Shown here: positions 21,983-33,458 of the stretch, in pieces
How positions within the stretch are numbered: the stretch's first letter is position 1
Layout of the letters: every line of letters starts with the position of its first letter
Assembly (NCBI GenBank): GCA_018398765.1
Contig: JAHBMJ010003505.1
Coordinates: forward strand, 89,460 to 153,459
Length of the DNA stretch: 64,000 nt
Direction of reading: 5' to 3'
Source: Chromera velia
Lineage: Eukaryota > Sar > Chromeraceae
The notes under the pieces: generated by a model
Database searches by the model: none
The model's input: only the letters and a program-made list of their open reading frames with translations
Told to the model about the DNA's origin: nothing
Position numbers and translations under genes: made by a program

Positions 21983-24932
21983 CTGCAGTGAAACCAAAGA
22001 AAACAGAGATCCTCGCCAAAGGAAGGATAAGAGACACGTGTCGACACCAGGGTCGAGCGAACAATTTGAGAGAGAGGAAGGCTTGGAACAAAGAGAGAGA
22101 GAGGATCCGCTCACATCACATCTCCTTGTCCATTTTTTTGACAACTGCGGAGGGGGGTTCTCACGGCATGCAAAGATATACGGAAATTGGGGCATGCATT
22201 TGTTTTGTGTGAAAAAGAATTCTCCATGAAAATTCTGACGGCCGAGATCTTTGGAAATCGGTAGGATATGTGTGCATGGCTTCTTCTGACTCGGTCCTTC
22301 CTTCTATCCTGGAGAAAGTTCTGCGGAAGGAACGAAGGCAAACAGCACATCACAACAAAGCGAGACATCAAAGAATGTATGGCCTGTCTATCTGCCTCCT
22401 TACCTTGACGAAGTTCTCCGAGTGTACGAAGTTGGCGTCTGTCATGGCTGCCTTAAGAGCGAGGTGCTCGGACTTCCTCAAAGAAAATCCTTCGGCAAAC
22501 GCAGTCGAGAGGGACGAGGCAAGCTCAGCCAAAGCAGGCTCCAACCACTCAGGCACTCCCAAATCTTCTTTGTCCTTCGCGTCTTTGTCCTTCTTCCCTC
22601 CCCCTTTCTTTGCGGCACCCCCTTTCTTTCCCTTCGCGTCTCCTGGCGCTGCTGCTCCCGGCTCTTGTTCTCTGCAAACAGAGAAAGAAAGAAAGAAAAG
22701 AAAGAAAGATAGAAAAAAAGACGGTGGCAAGAACAAATGGAAGATCATAGATGCTGAGACAGCAAAAAAAAGTCTGCCAGCCAAGAGGAAAAAGTCTTGC
22801 AAGATATACCGAAGAGGGAAGAGTGGAAAGACCAGACAATTGAACGGCCAATCAGGAAAGAAAGAAATGGTCAGCACACCCCCTCAAATCTTCAGGTCTG
22901 TTCAATTCAATGAGTTGCCATGAAAAGAGAAAACAAGAAGAGAAGTGAAAATAGTCACCCGGTCATATCAAAACAAAGACCTCTTTCTTTGTTCTGCTCT
23001 TTGCGCATTCTCCTACCTGATTTCATTCAGTTTCTCTCTCTGTTTGCGCCACTCCAGGAGTTTGACAAAGAAGCCCGGGTCCTCAGAAGCCACTGGGGGG
23101 GGCAGGAAGAACATTTCGTCCATTTCCAGTTCCTTTCTTGCTGCGTTGATCAGCTGAGGGATTTTGCTGGCAGCGCTGGCAATGGAGGCAGAAAGGTCGT
23201 CAGAGAGGGGGGAGGCGTCGATGCCGGGGTGGAGAGCCTGGGAGGAGAAAAGAGAGATGCAGGGTGGTGGAGAATTCATTGTTGTTTGCTGTGAAATTAA
23301 AATCATGACGAAAGTCACCAGAAGATCAACATAGGTAAAAACTAATGAAACGTGAAAGGGAGGTACTGCGTCAAAGTCTGTGTGGAGAGCACCACGGAAC
23401 GAGGATGTGAAAGCGGAAAAACAATCAAAGAAAAGAACTTCAAAAAGATGGAGGCAGACTTCCTATCGCGATCCCCAGTCTGATTAGTTTCCCATTTGAC
23501 GTTCCCACATTCGTTTCTTTCGCTTTTCTCCTGCATGTGCACATCGGGACTCTCAGTAAGGCAATTCGAAAGTCTTGTTGTTCCACAGCAAAATAAGCCA
23601 TCGGCGAATTAAGGAGAAGACAGGCAAACAGAACAAAACAGAAAGAACAAGAAAGACACAGACTATTACAGCACGCGTACATACCTCAAAAGACAGAAGC
23701 CCAATTCTCTGCATCACCTCCCTTCTGGTCTTCCCGTCTGGAATCAGAAGAGTGTGGCTGATCAGAGAGGGAACGCTCAGGTCCCATTCGAAGGGCTCAA
23801 ATTGATCTGACTCTACCCACTCAGAGAGGGCCTCCTCCTCGGCTATCGTCTGCAGACAGGGAGGGAGGGAGGTAGAGAGACAAAAACATATTCACGTTCA
23901 GCGTTGAATATGTACCTGAGCCAGCCTTCTCTTCTTTCCCTTGACCCCTTGACAAAATGGATATTTTCCCCAACCAAACGCATTTCTGAATTCTGCGAGA
24001 CCCAAGAAAAGAAAAACAAATGCACCATGTGCGTTCCCTTCCTGCCAATTGTCGTATGCTTCTCCTTTTTCAATGAAGATAGTTAGAAGGGAAGACAGAA
24101 GAAAGACACACTACAACTCTGTGCCTGTGTAGGATTCGATTCTCTTTCTGGCGTTCTCCCTCCCCAATTCACGCACACATGTAAGTTCACCTCAGGATTA
24201 GTTCACTTTGAATTGGCGTATTGGATTGGTTCCTGTTTATGCAAGGATGTTGTTTTTTCTACGTTTCTTCGTATGAAACACCGATCCTTGTCAGAACAAT
24301 AAAAAACATATCGTTGTCACTCACCAAAAACATTCACGCTCTGCATCTGCCTACCGACATAAACCCACCCACCGTGTCTTCAGAAACGTCCGTGCAAAGG
24401 AGGTGATTCTTCTCCCGTCTCTGCCTCAGTTCCTCTATCCGTTTTCGGAAACTCTCCCGGTGTCTCTCTCTGACAAGCTCTTTGACCTCCGCTGCCGTGT
24501 CTAAAAAACGTGCGAACAGCTCATTGGAGTGTTTGAGGCCCAGGGAGGCGTTGCAGTCCTCGAACACCTTCCTCTGGGTCCTGGAGAAAGACAGAACAGA
24601 AGAGAAAAGAAAAGGGACATGCAGTGGGAAGCCTAAATGCCTCATCATCCGACACGGGAAAATCGATTTCATACACCCAATAAGCAAAGAGAACGCAGAG
24701 ACATCTCAAGAAAGGAAGAGAAAATTTCCAGAAAAGAGAGGGAAAGCCAGTAGACGGTGGACAAGAAGACGACCCATGCCAGCAGTTCACATACCAGAAT
24801 AAGCTTCAAAGACAGGAACATCGAAAGCGATGTGAGTGGAAAAAAACAAGGGCCTTCAAACAGCACCAGAATAGGAAAACAATCAAAATACTGCCTCATT
24901 GAAAGACTGACTGACTGACTGACTGACCGACC

Positions 24933-24987
<55 letters not shown>

Positions 24988-25210
24988 TGACTGACTGACG
25001 CTTCATCAGAAAGATCAGGAGGAGGCGGGGGTCTTCTCTTCACTCCCCCCACGACTTCGTTGGTGATTTCTTTGGCGTCCCTCACCACGCTCGAGTATCT
25101 CATGTTCTCACTCAGCTCCTCCCTCCCCTCCTTCAGCCTGTCCGCCTGCAAAAACACAAACAGACAAAAAAAAGAAAGAAAGAAAGAAAGAAAGAGAAAA
25201 AGAAAGAAGA

Positions 25211-25241
<31 letters not shown>

Positions 25242-27290
25242 CAAACAAAGAAAGAAAGAAAGGGCTTTCTATGTTCAGAAGTTCGCTGGTGACTTGAAAG
25301 AAATATGAACCGTGAGAGGTTCTTCTCAATCAAAAGGTTCCCCCATAGGCACCAAGAGACTTGGAGGGAAAGCAATGCTCCTCTGTGCGATTGTTGTAGA
25401 GAGATGTAAAAGAAAAGAAAAGAAAAGAAAATGCTCGATTGGCTGATAGAAAGGGAAAACTGGTGGATCGAGAGAAGGAAAGTAGAAGTAGCATCTCATT
25501 CATTCATCTGAACGGGAAAACGGAGGAAGAGCTTTCCACCCAGTCTTTCTGATTCCCCTTCTCTGACGGACCTTCAGTGAGAATCCCCGAAGTTCGAGCA
25601 AAGGAAGAAGGCCGCTCGGCAGATTGGGTGAAGTACGCACCTGAAATGCAGTCACATGACCAAATGCAACGAGATCAAAGATGAGATAGAAAACAAGGCA
25701 CACCCAGGCAGGACACAATGAAACACAGGCCACGCTTAACCATTCCCTCTCACACAAACAACTTTTTTCTTTATCAGCTGGAGGGAGCCGGTCTTCTTTT
25801 CGACCTGCCGCGTCAAAATCCGACAAGGATCCGCACTAGCTCTTCTTGTTATGCATCCAGAACGCCCCCCCACTCACAGGCCGGCGGGCAGGCAGGCAGG
25901 TAGGCACGCAGGTAGGCAGGCAACTAACAAGACCCGAATTATCCATTCAACCCGCCCACCCCTCCTTGCCTGCCAGACCGACCTGCCAGCTTTCGGAGAA
26001 GCACCCAGGCACTGCGCCCTGAAATGCGAATGAGATCAGAGCAGACGCCCCAGGCAGAATTCTCCCCTTCGGCTGTGCACACGTGAACGCCCCCCCTAGT
26101 CGGGGCGGTTCTTCCTGTTCGACGTCTTTCCAGGGAACGCGTCGCTGCAATGGGCTCAGAACAGCATGAATGATCGAACCAGATATCAACAAAACCAGCG
26201 TGTAAACAAAAGACGTAGAACAAAAAGGAGGGTGCCGCGGCTCCGTTTTCTCTTGACACACAAATCAAAGAGACGTCTTATTTCCGGATCTCTCGCCTGC
26301 AGGCCCCCCCCCCTCGGCCGCCTCTTGACAGACAGCCCCAAAGAAATTACTAAGCAAGCAACCAACAATCGGCCTGACAGACAGAAAGACAGACGGGCAG
26401 ACAGACTGACCTCCTGTATCTCCATCGACCACTCGAACACGAGGACAGCAGTGCCCCTGTTCTCCAAACGGACGACCTTCGAAGCAACAGAACCGACTCT
26501 GGCTGAGAAGATCAGCTGCAAACGGATCAATAGGGACAGGGAGACAGACACCGTATTTCTTTCTTTCTTTCTTTCTTTCTCCAGGAGAGGCGACTGCGAG
26601 GAAGAAATGCCAGAAAGAAGGATTTCCTTTGAGATGCTGAGTACAGACATTTGGCAATCAAGAAAGGAACACGGCAAGAAAAAAGCTGTGGCGAAAAGAA
26701 GAAAATAAGGAGGAGAGAAGGGATGACGCAAAAAAGAAAACACATGGGAGGGAAAACCCAACAAAAGAAGCACAAAGAAAGAAGAAAAGAGACTCAACAA
26801 AGACTTTCATTCAACCTATCCATCCTCTAACACTCCCTCCCCGGCCCCCCCAAAAAGCAGATGAAGAGCCAAACACTCGATCCACCCCACGCACCTCCTC
26901 TGTGTCCATTTGCAAGAAGGGACCCTCTTGCAGTTCTTCTTCGTGCTCTGTCGTCTTGGCGGTCCTGAATGACCCTCCGGGTCTGCAGGGGAAGAAGGAA
27001 GAAGAAAAAAGGAATCAACACAATGCAAAGCCATGCACGCATCTACGTGAGAAAGACCACAATGAATGAATGAATGAACGAATGAAGAATTAACCAAAGA
27101 AACACACGCCGTTGGATGCCCCCGTCCGTCCCCAATCACTCTCAGTGCACAAAGAGGATTCAACCTCAATAGTTAGGCGAACACACACACACACACACAA
27201 CAAAAGACAAAGGAAGGGAAGAAGCACGAGAAAAGAAGACACGGACAGAGGGCACGAAATAGCAAAACAAAACCATGGGCGGACAGATAA

Positions 27291-27325
<35 letters not shown>

Positions 27326-27946
27326 GCCTAACTGTTTGCTTTTCTTACTCGCTCACTGACTTGTATGGTTTGAGCAAAGCCATTCCATCTTCCATCCCCT
27401 CCGCATTCCCCCCCCTCCCCCCCTCTCCCATCTCCCCCGAAGCCCTCAAATTCTCTTCCATTCCCTCCCCCTCCTCCTCATACGATCTTTCCATCATCGG
27501 GTTGATGCCACTGCCCTTCACCTGTGCGGAGAGACGGGAGGTAGAGGAGTCAGAGGTCGTAAGTTGGCCTAGTAAAACCTGTTTCAATGATAGTACTGAG
27601 GTTTTTGTGGTCAGAAGGAGTATCGAAACATTCCGTGGGTACCATCTGCCTCTTTTAGCCTGAGTGTGCGTCTATCCATCCACAGCAAAGAAAGCAGAGT
27701 CGGCACTCGGGGACCCAGAAATAGAAGGCAAAAAGTCACATATGTGCACACCCCCACACAAAACAACAACATTGAACAAGGCTCGTTTGTGCATACACGC
27801 ATACAGACAGACAGACATGCCGATGGCCCAAAGAAGAGTGAGTACCCACAGACAGACCTCAAGAAAGTCGTTGAGAGCCAGACGGCCAGGGCTGCACGCC
27901 TCAACCCTGCTCTTGTACTTCGTTAGCCTGAAGGGAAGAAACAAAG

Positions 27947-27985
<39 letters not shown>

Positions 27986-28852
27986 ATGTGTGGGGGGACC
28001 GCCAAGAGTCAGGGCAGAGAAAACGCAGACAGCATTCGTACTCTGTTGCCCACCAGAACCCTAGACATGGCAGGAACCTGCGAAGGGGGAAGAGAAATGA
28101 AAACGCTGTAAGATGCCCACAAACCACATCTGCTTTTGCCAGATTCAATCCCACAGGTGATGGGTGGATGAATCGAACTAGCGGCATGCTCACTTGTCGA
28201 CGAGTACGTCGATGTCCCTCCAGGTCCTCCCATGTCGTGCTGGGGGTGCAGCTGCGAGTGCTGAGGGCAGTCTGTCCTTCGGAAGAACTGACGGCGTCTC
28301 CCCTGCCTCCCGTGCCTGGATAGACTCGTGTAGTTCCCTCAACCTGTTTGATTCATTGATTGGTGGAGGGGGGGGACAAGAAGGGTGGAATGGTCGAGTG
28401 CCCTCTTTTTCTTTATTGAGAGACTGAATGCTGGAAACCAAACTCAGAGACAGGGAAGCGTTCATGGCTTTCTTCCGGAGCACTTGGACGATAACAGTTT
28501 CCCTGAATGCTACGTGCCAAAACAAGCGGTGGTCTTGTTTCTTCTCTCCCGCGCTTTCCGATTGCTCCTCCACCAGCATCCTATTGTTTTCCTTGCACGC
28601 GCGTTTCTGAGGGCAAAAAACGGCATCGAAAGGGGACATTATGGAAAAGACAGTTGAGGGGTGGGCAGACAGACGGACAGACTTACCAAGGCTTCCTGAC
28701 AATCCTTTTGACCTCTGTTGGTTTCGTCTTTCTGTTCAACGTCAAGCCGGACCAGATTCCCCCTATCTGCAAAGAGAGGCAAGGGAGGGAACAGATGGGG
28801 AGGAAAATATACATGCAGGTTCTGCGTACAGACGCTTACACATACACATACA

Positions 28853-28883
<31 letters not shown>

Positions 28884-29809
28884 AAGGGAAGGGCAGAAAG
28901 AGAAAGGGGAAGGGAAAGAGAAGAGAAAAGGAGAAGGAAGCAGTCCAAGAAACAAAAAATAGAAGAAAAAAGAGAGAACACCGACAGACAGACATGGATG
29001 ATTGTCGTATCTCCATTCCGAAGCGACGCATACCAATCTGGACCTGCAGGGAGAGAGGGGAAACGAAACGAAAGGGAATCGGCATGAGTTAGGAGTTTTG
29101 TGGGATGGGGAAGAATCGTCAAAGAATCGCTTCGACAGACCAAAAGAAACAATCACAGCTCACAGCGATTCTGAGCGGCAAAAAGCGACTGCCGTCAATC
29201 GGGCAACCGCCATCCCTCCCTGCATTCCCTCCGCTGTTCCTCCAAATGCAGACCATCATTCAGGATCACCCCACATAGACGGACCTGGTCTGTCCTTTGC
29301 GGGCACTGCCGCGTCAAGAAGGTCGAAGGTCTCCATTTTCTCTCTGTGCTCCTCCGCTCTGGTGATGGCGAGCTCGTCTGGTCTCCTCTGGGTCTTCTCT
29401 GAGGCCTTCTTCCTGAACCTCTCCCACCTCTTCTCTTCAGACGCAAACCTGTCCAGAATTCTCTGGTCCCTACTGATCTCCAGCTTCTCCTGCACGGTCA
29501 TGTGCTCTATCTCCTTGGGTTTCTTCAGGATGGAAGAAGCGTCTGATCGTCTTCGCGAAGTCACACCGTGGGAGTCTGTCTGTCTCTGGCTCTGCGGGAC
29601 GTACTTCAGGGAAGCACCCGCCTCCGAAAAGATCTTGGAGGGTGTTTCTAGAGCCTGGGGAGGCGACTTGAAGTCTGCAGACGAACAGGGAAGACACACA
29701 CAAGCACGATTGCATCAAACAACACCTGACTGTGTATGTATCTAAAAGCACGCATTTCACATGAGTTCATTCTACGATGCTTCGATCGAGGCCGACCTTC
29801 ACTCTTCAT
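17041..29809 (-). CDS. MYCBPAP-like ciliary protein fused to a pseudo-phosphoglycerate kinase
   Basis: 24 exons in gene order: 29797-29809, 29285-29674, 28994-29043, 28687-28766, 28194-28343, 28054-28077, 27858-27927, 27361-27521, 26895-26982, 26413 or 26411-26515 (26411 closes the phase), 25983-26144, 25572-25640, 25000-25145, 24373-24580, 23685-23849, 23017-23237, 22404-22671, 21813-21982, 20989-21612, 19284-20422, 18189-18978, 17976-17990 (tentative), 17732-17825, 17041-17349. They sum to 5511 bases, one frame, 1836 residues. The start is a 4-codon first exon, MKSE, joined to the exon at 29674. Residues 1-700 match the MYCBP-associated protein family: DRPGPDWYASLR, then an ASH-like beta domain (LENRGTAVLVFEW; ILPGASALISFAF; CFSESWQVRTSPNL) at about 343-454. 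Residues about 790-1836 follow the PGK fold. MYCBPAP proteins are known from the flagellar axoneme, so an axonemal role is inferred. Least certain: the 15-base exon and exon 6. Confidence 0.83.
20423..20780. repeat. GACA microsatellite with duplicated 100-bp block in fusion-gene intron
   Basis: Runs of GACA alternate with a block containing CTGTATCATCCTTTCTTTCC and TATGTTTCTTCTTCTTCTCC. The block is present twice almost unchanged (about 20490 and 20590). It lies in the intron between the exons at 20989 and 20422. Confidence 0.85.
24901..24999. repeat. GTCA (minus strand) microsatellite starting at a 5' splice site
   Basis: About 24 CTGA units on the plus strand. On the gene strand the intron begins GTCAGTCAGTCAGTCAGT directly after the exon end at 25000. 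Confidence 0.9.
25572..26515 (-). other. ASH-like (MYCBPAP-type) beta domain within the fusion gene
   Basis: Three consecutive phase-0 exons (26411-26515, 25983-26144, 25572-25640) encode about residues 343-454. Motifs are VVRLENRGTAVLVFEW, then GRILPGASALISFAFQ, then GCFSESWQVRTSPNL and LLELRGFSLK. This order (extra-Asn/Gly strand, proline-glycine turn, F-rich strand, ES-W strand, final hydrophobic strand) is the pattern of ASPM/SPD-2/Hydin-like domains and is close to the MYCBPAP family. Assignment is by eye only. Confidence 0.7.
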
Positions 29810-30622
29810 GGTGACAAGCTTTTCGCACGTTGTAAAGAAGGCTTAGTTGAACAATCTGTCCTCACAAAGCTATCGCCACTGTGGTCCTTCGCCAGTGACC
29901 AATTGGCTTCTTCTGTTGCACGTCAAAACGCAAATCAAATTCACGCTAGACCGGATCTGCCAAGTGAAATTGAATCGCGCCAAACAAGCGACGACCGTGT
30001 GTGGATTGCTGACGGCACAGAGTGAAGTTCAAGATTCAGAGAACTGCCGAATCGCCGTACTCATGTGACACACGCCCAGTACTAAGTTGACGCATACACT
30101 TGTTTCAGAAGCATGTCACTGAGAATCTGAGAATCACTGAGAAGCTTGAACATGGGGAACCGGTTGGGGACACACATGCACCTGCGCGGCCCGGCTCGCC
30201 TTCGCATGCATGCCGCCGCCGCCCGGCCGCCGCGCCTGGCGCGCCAACATGCATCTATGCATGACGTACAATCTGTATCCAGAAAAACTGTGAGCCATTG
30301 TAACTTGTAAGTGACTGTGTATTGCCTGATCTTGAAGACAAATCTGTAGCCATGTGACGAGCAAACAGTCTGAAGAGTGCTACTAGAGTGGAAACAGCAG
30401 CCTGCACAGAGAAACCGCAGGGCCAGGAGGATTGGTGGACAGATTGTTTGGGGTGACTGATTGATACAGGCCGTCTCTCGCCGAAGAATCTTGTGTGTTG
30501 AAGCATGGAGGGCTCCTCTGCGTTTTTCGTAGGTTCATAAGCGCACTTAGGTCGACTTTCAGTCGTCTTGTCTTCTTGTCACTTTCCTCGTGCTACATTC
30601 ATCTGCCAGGCATCATATAGAG
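29810..30622. promoter_or_regulatory. Bidirectional upstream region of the fusion gene and the WW/RRM gene
   Basis: 813 bp separate two head-to-head start codons. The central part (30180-30265) is strongly GC-rich, with GCCGCCGCC, GGCCGCCGCG, GGCGCGCC and flanking ATGCATGC words. The block GGCCGCCGCG..GGCGCGCC followed by CATGCATCTATGCATG recurs in the other divergent promoter. Promoter role is inferred from position. Confidence 0.5.
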
Positions 30623-33214
30623 ATGCGTAGCGATGACTCTCAGAGTAAGGCTGCGACCGCAAAGACTGAGTGGATGGAATGCCGCTCCCCTCGAGGCAGC
30701 GTCTTCTACCTCGACCTCGTCAGCGGTCGTAAAGTCGACCAGAAGCCGCTGGAATTTGAATTGAAAGAAAAAGAAGCGCTGCGGCCACAAGCGTCTGCGG
30801 CTGCACCGAGTGGTGCCGTGGGTCACAGTGCCGCCTCTTCTCTGAATGCGTATGATCCGATCAGTCTTGCTTCAAGTTCATCTATATGGGGACCCCCAGC
30901 GGGAAAAGCGAAATCCTTGACTGCCTTTCCCGTGTCATCCGACCGTGCTTCTTCGGTTGTGGGCTCCACAGGGGGGGAGCAGAGGGGTGAACGTCGTTTC
31001 GTGCAAGAGAGTTTGTCTGACTCGGGGGTGAAGCGAACCTTGCAGACGTGGGGTACGGGCAGGAGGGAGATTGGGAAGTATGTCGAGTGTGTCGATGGAA
31101 TGGGACAGGTTTTCTACTATAACCATGAGACGAAGACGTCCACATGGGAAATGCCTCCGGAGTTTTCTGCTTTTTCTGCAGGAGGAGGAGAGAATGGAGA
31201 GGGGGGAGACGGTAAGGAAGGGGAGGACTCGGAAGTGGATGCCGGGGCTCCTCCCCGGTCTCCGCAATCTTCTGCTGTGAGTAAAGGAAGGAGTGCGGCG
31301 ACTTCTGTAGACGTGTCAGGAAGGGGGGGTTGGTCTATTCGCACAGCGAGTGAGTGGGACCATCCCCATCCGGACTGGCGTCAGCATCTGATGATGCCCC
31401 CCCCTCTTGCTGCTCACCAGCAATCAGATGCCCCCCCAGGAGGAGGCTTGTGGCTTCCCCCTCAGCCCCAGCCTGTGCTAGGAGAAGGAGAGGTGGGGGA
31501 AGGGGGAGAGGCAGAGGAGGAAACGGAATTAGTGGAAGAAGAGGAGACGGAGGTGGATGAAAATGGACAGAGAGGCGTGGGGTCGCCTGTTTGCTCGATT
31601 GCCAGCTCTGTAAAGGTTTCTCGAAAGACACGAAGCGATCCAGGTGCCCCAATGTTGGTGTATCCTTTCACACTCCAACCTTCAGAGAGGGACCCTGCAC
31701 AAGAGACGGCTGGTCCTTCCGTAGTTCCCTATCCCGTCTCCGTCTCTTCCTCTGTCAGAGCCTTCCCCCCCCCTCCAGATCCGCAAACGAACTTGTCGGG
31801 GTTCCAAGGAGAGAGACACAAGGAAGAGGATGTGAAGGATAAAGAGTTTAAAAATGAATTTGAGAACAGAAAAGGAGGAGACGGCCACATGAGAAGACAA
31901 CAAGGCGCGATGCACAGAGGAGAGAGGCAAGTCGATCCCTCACCACCCCCCCCACCTCTGCAGCAGACACCAATTGGCGTCTTCCCTTCTTCCTTCTCTC
32001 AGACCCGGGGGGCGCCTCCCCATGGCCCACCCATAATGATGGGGGGCCCCCCCTCCCCCCATGGCGGCAACTACAACCATGCCGTCTCCCCTCTCGAGTC
32101 GCCCCCCGGGCCCAGCGGCCTCCCCCCCGACCAGAGCCGCATATGGGGACAACCGCTCCACCCACCCGGCCCCCCAACCCTCCTGGGACACCGCCCCCCC
32201 ACTCCCGCAGGAGGAAGCCTGCATCCTCAAGCCTTCCCGCCGGATGTTTCCGGTGTCGCCCCCCCCCTGCACATGCACCTGGCAGGCATCGGAGCGCCCC
32301 CGCAGAGACATTCTCACACAGCCCCCCCACCCCCCTCAGTGGACCCTCCACACCCCCTGCAGATTCCTCCACCGGCATTCATTGCCCAGCAGCAGCAGCC
32401 TCACGCCCCATCCGCTAAACCTTACTCCCACCTGCCCCCCGGACACAGCAACGGTCCGTCTCTGGTTCCAGTCCCGGGGGGGCTTGGCAGGCAGGTGGGA
32501 GGGGGGGGAATGTTGAATCCCAGAGGGGGACCAGGACCACCTCCTCTCCTGGGTACCCCCCCTGTTCCTGTTCCTGGTCCTCCGGGAGGGGGGGACATTT
32601 CACAGTCGCAAGAAATGCTACTAGGGCCTCAGCAGAAGGCAGCCCCGACAGCAGACATCCCGATGCCTGTGTCGCCTTTGGCCGCTTCTGTGCATGGGCC
32701 GGGGGGGGGGGATCTGCCGGGGCTCGCCGCGTCCGGGTATGGTGTTCCGGGCACCAATCTGTTTGTGTTTCATCTGCCTGATGAGTGGACGGACTCGGTG
32801 TTGGCAGAGAAGTTCTCGATACACGGGCGCGTTGTGCGCGCACGAGTGCAGACTTCTCAGGCGACAGGGAAGAGCAGAGGGTTTGGGTTTGTTTGTATGG
32901 ATTGTCCTTTGTCTGCTGCTCGAGCGTTAGTCGAAATGAACGGATTTAGAGCGAGTGGGAAACGTCTGAGCGTACACGTAAAAAAAGGGGAAGAGGAGGC
33001 GTTGTCGTCTGCTGTTGGAGCAGAGGCGATGACAAAACTTCAAGAGTCATCACGACAAAATCAGAAGAGAAGGAAGAAGAAGAGGGGGAAAGGAGGGGGC
33101 ACATCGAAACAGCAGCAAGAAGGGGGAGAAGAGCAGAAGGGGGGGGACGATCCCAAAGGCGATGGAGAAGATGAAGAGAAGGGGAGTGGAGATGAAACAG
33201 ATCATGAAAGCTAA
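30623..33214 (+). CDS. WW-WW-RRM RNA-binding protein, intronless (CELF/Bruno-type last RRM)
   Basis: Single exon, 863 residues, from the ATG at 30623. The open frame extends 11 codons upstream but without an ATG. Near the N-terminus TEWMECRSPRGSVFYLDLVSG (residues about 14-45) resembles a WW domain lacking the second Trp. Residues about 149-181 form a clearer one (YVECVDGMGQVFYYNHETKT, then STWEMPPEF). The middle is Pro/Gly/His-rich disorder. An RRM lies at about 708-790: RNP2 LFVFHL, RNP1 SRGFGFVCM, ending MNGFRASGKRLSVHVKK. That ending and the GTNLFVFHLP start resemble the third RRM of CELF/Bruno proteins. The tail is Lys-rich then acidic. Such proteins bind mRNA and recruit proline-rich partners (splicing, translation or decay). 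Lack of introns is odd beside neighbours with 10-24 exons. AATAAA follows at 33281. Confidence 0.87.
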   Translation: MRSDDSQSKAATAKTEWMECRSPRGSVFYLDLVSGRKVDQKPLEFELKEKEALRPQASAAAPSGAVGHSAASSLNAYDPISLASSSSIWGPPAGKAKSLTAFPVSSDRASSVVGSTGGEQRGERRFVQESLSDSGVKRTLQTWGTGRREIGKYVECVDGMGQVFYYNHETKTSTWEMPPEFSAFSAGGGENGEGGDGKEGEDSEVDAGAPPRSPQSSAVSKGRSAATSVDVSGRGGWSIRTASEWDHPHPDWRQHLMMPPPLAAHQQSDAPPGGGLWLPPQPQPVLGEGEVGEGGEAEEETELVEEEETEVDENGQRGVGSPVCSIASSVKVSRKTRSDPGAPMLVYPFTLQPSERDPAQETAGPSVVPYPVSVSSSVRAFPPPPDPQTNLSGFQGERHKEEDVKDKEFKNEFENRKGGDGHMRRQQGAMHRGERQVDPSPPPPPLQQTPIGVFPSSFSQTRGAPPHGPPIMMGGPPSPHGGNYNHAVSPLESPPGPSGLPPDQSRIWGQPLHPPGPPTLLGHRPPTPAGGSLHPQAFPPDVSGVAPPLHMHLAGIGAPPQRHSHTAPPPPSVDPPHPLQIPPPAFIAQQQQPHAPSAKPYSHLPPGHSNGPSLVPVPGGLGRQVGGGGMLNPRGGPGPPPLLGTPPVPVPGPPGGGDISQSQEMLLGPQQKAAPTADIPMPVSPLAASVHGPGGGDLPGLAASGYGVPGTNLFVFHLPDEWTDSVLAEKFSIHGRVVRARVQTSQATGKSRGFGFVCMDCPLSAARALVEMNGFRASGKRLSVHVKKGEEEALSSAVGAEAMTKLQESSRQNQKRRKKKRGKGGGTSKQQQEGGEEQKGGDDPKGDGEDEEKGSGDETDHES

Positions 33215-33280
33215 AAATGAGCCTAAAATGAATGTCGGAAGGGTGATATTCAACAAAGAGAAACTATTTGAGAAAGCTAA

Positions 33281-33286
33281 AATAAA
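33281..33286 (+). terminator. Candidate polyadenylation signal AATAAA
   Basis: AATAAA 67 bases after the stop codon of the WW/RRM gene, in AT-rich sequence. Position fits; use in this lineage is not established. Confidence 0.4.
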
Positions 33287-33458
33287 ATTTATAACGAATT
33301 CTATGTGTTGGTGCCATTAAATTGTTTCTAACCCAAACTTCCTTAATTATTTTTCACATGAGGATATATATGAAAGAAAGATAAAAAGAGCGTGAGTCAG
33401 GTTTTAAGCTTTATAGTAAGCTCCAGCATACTTTAGGTAAAGTAAAAAAAAGTTTAGA

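Noticed and set aside
28344-28619. Open stretch continuing upstream of the exon at 28343 (reads KRACKENNRMLVEEQ)
   Set aside because: Joining it to the preceding exon (ending TG) would create TGA or a frame error. Splicing straight to 28343 gives a continuous KPWLREL junction.
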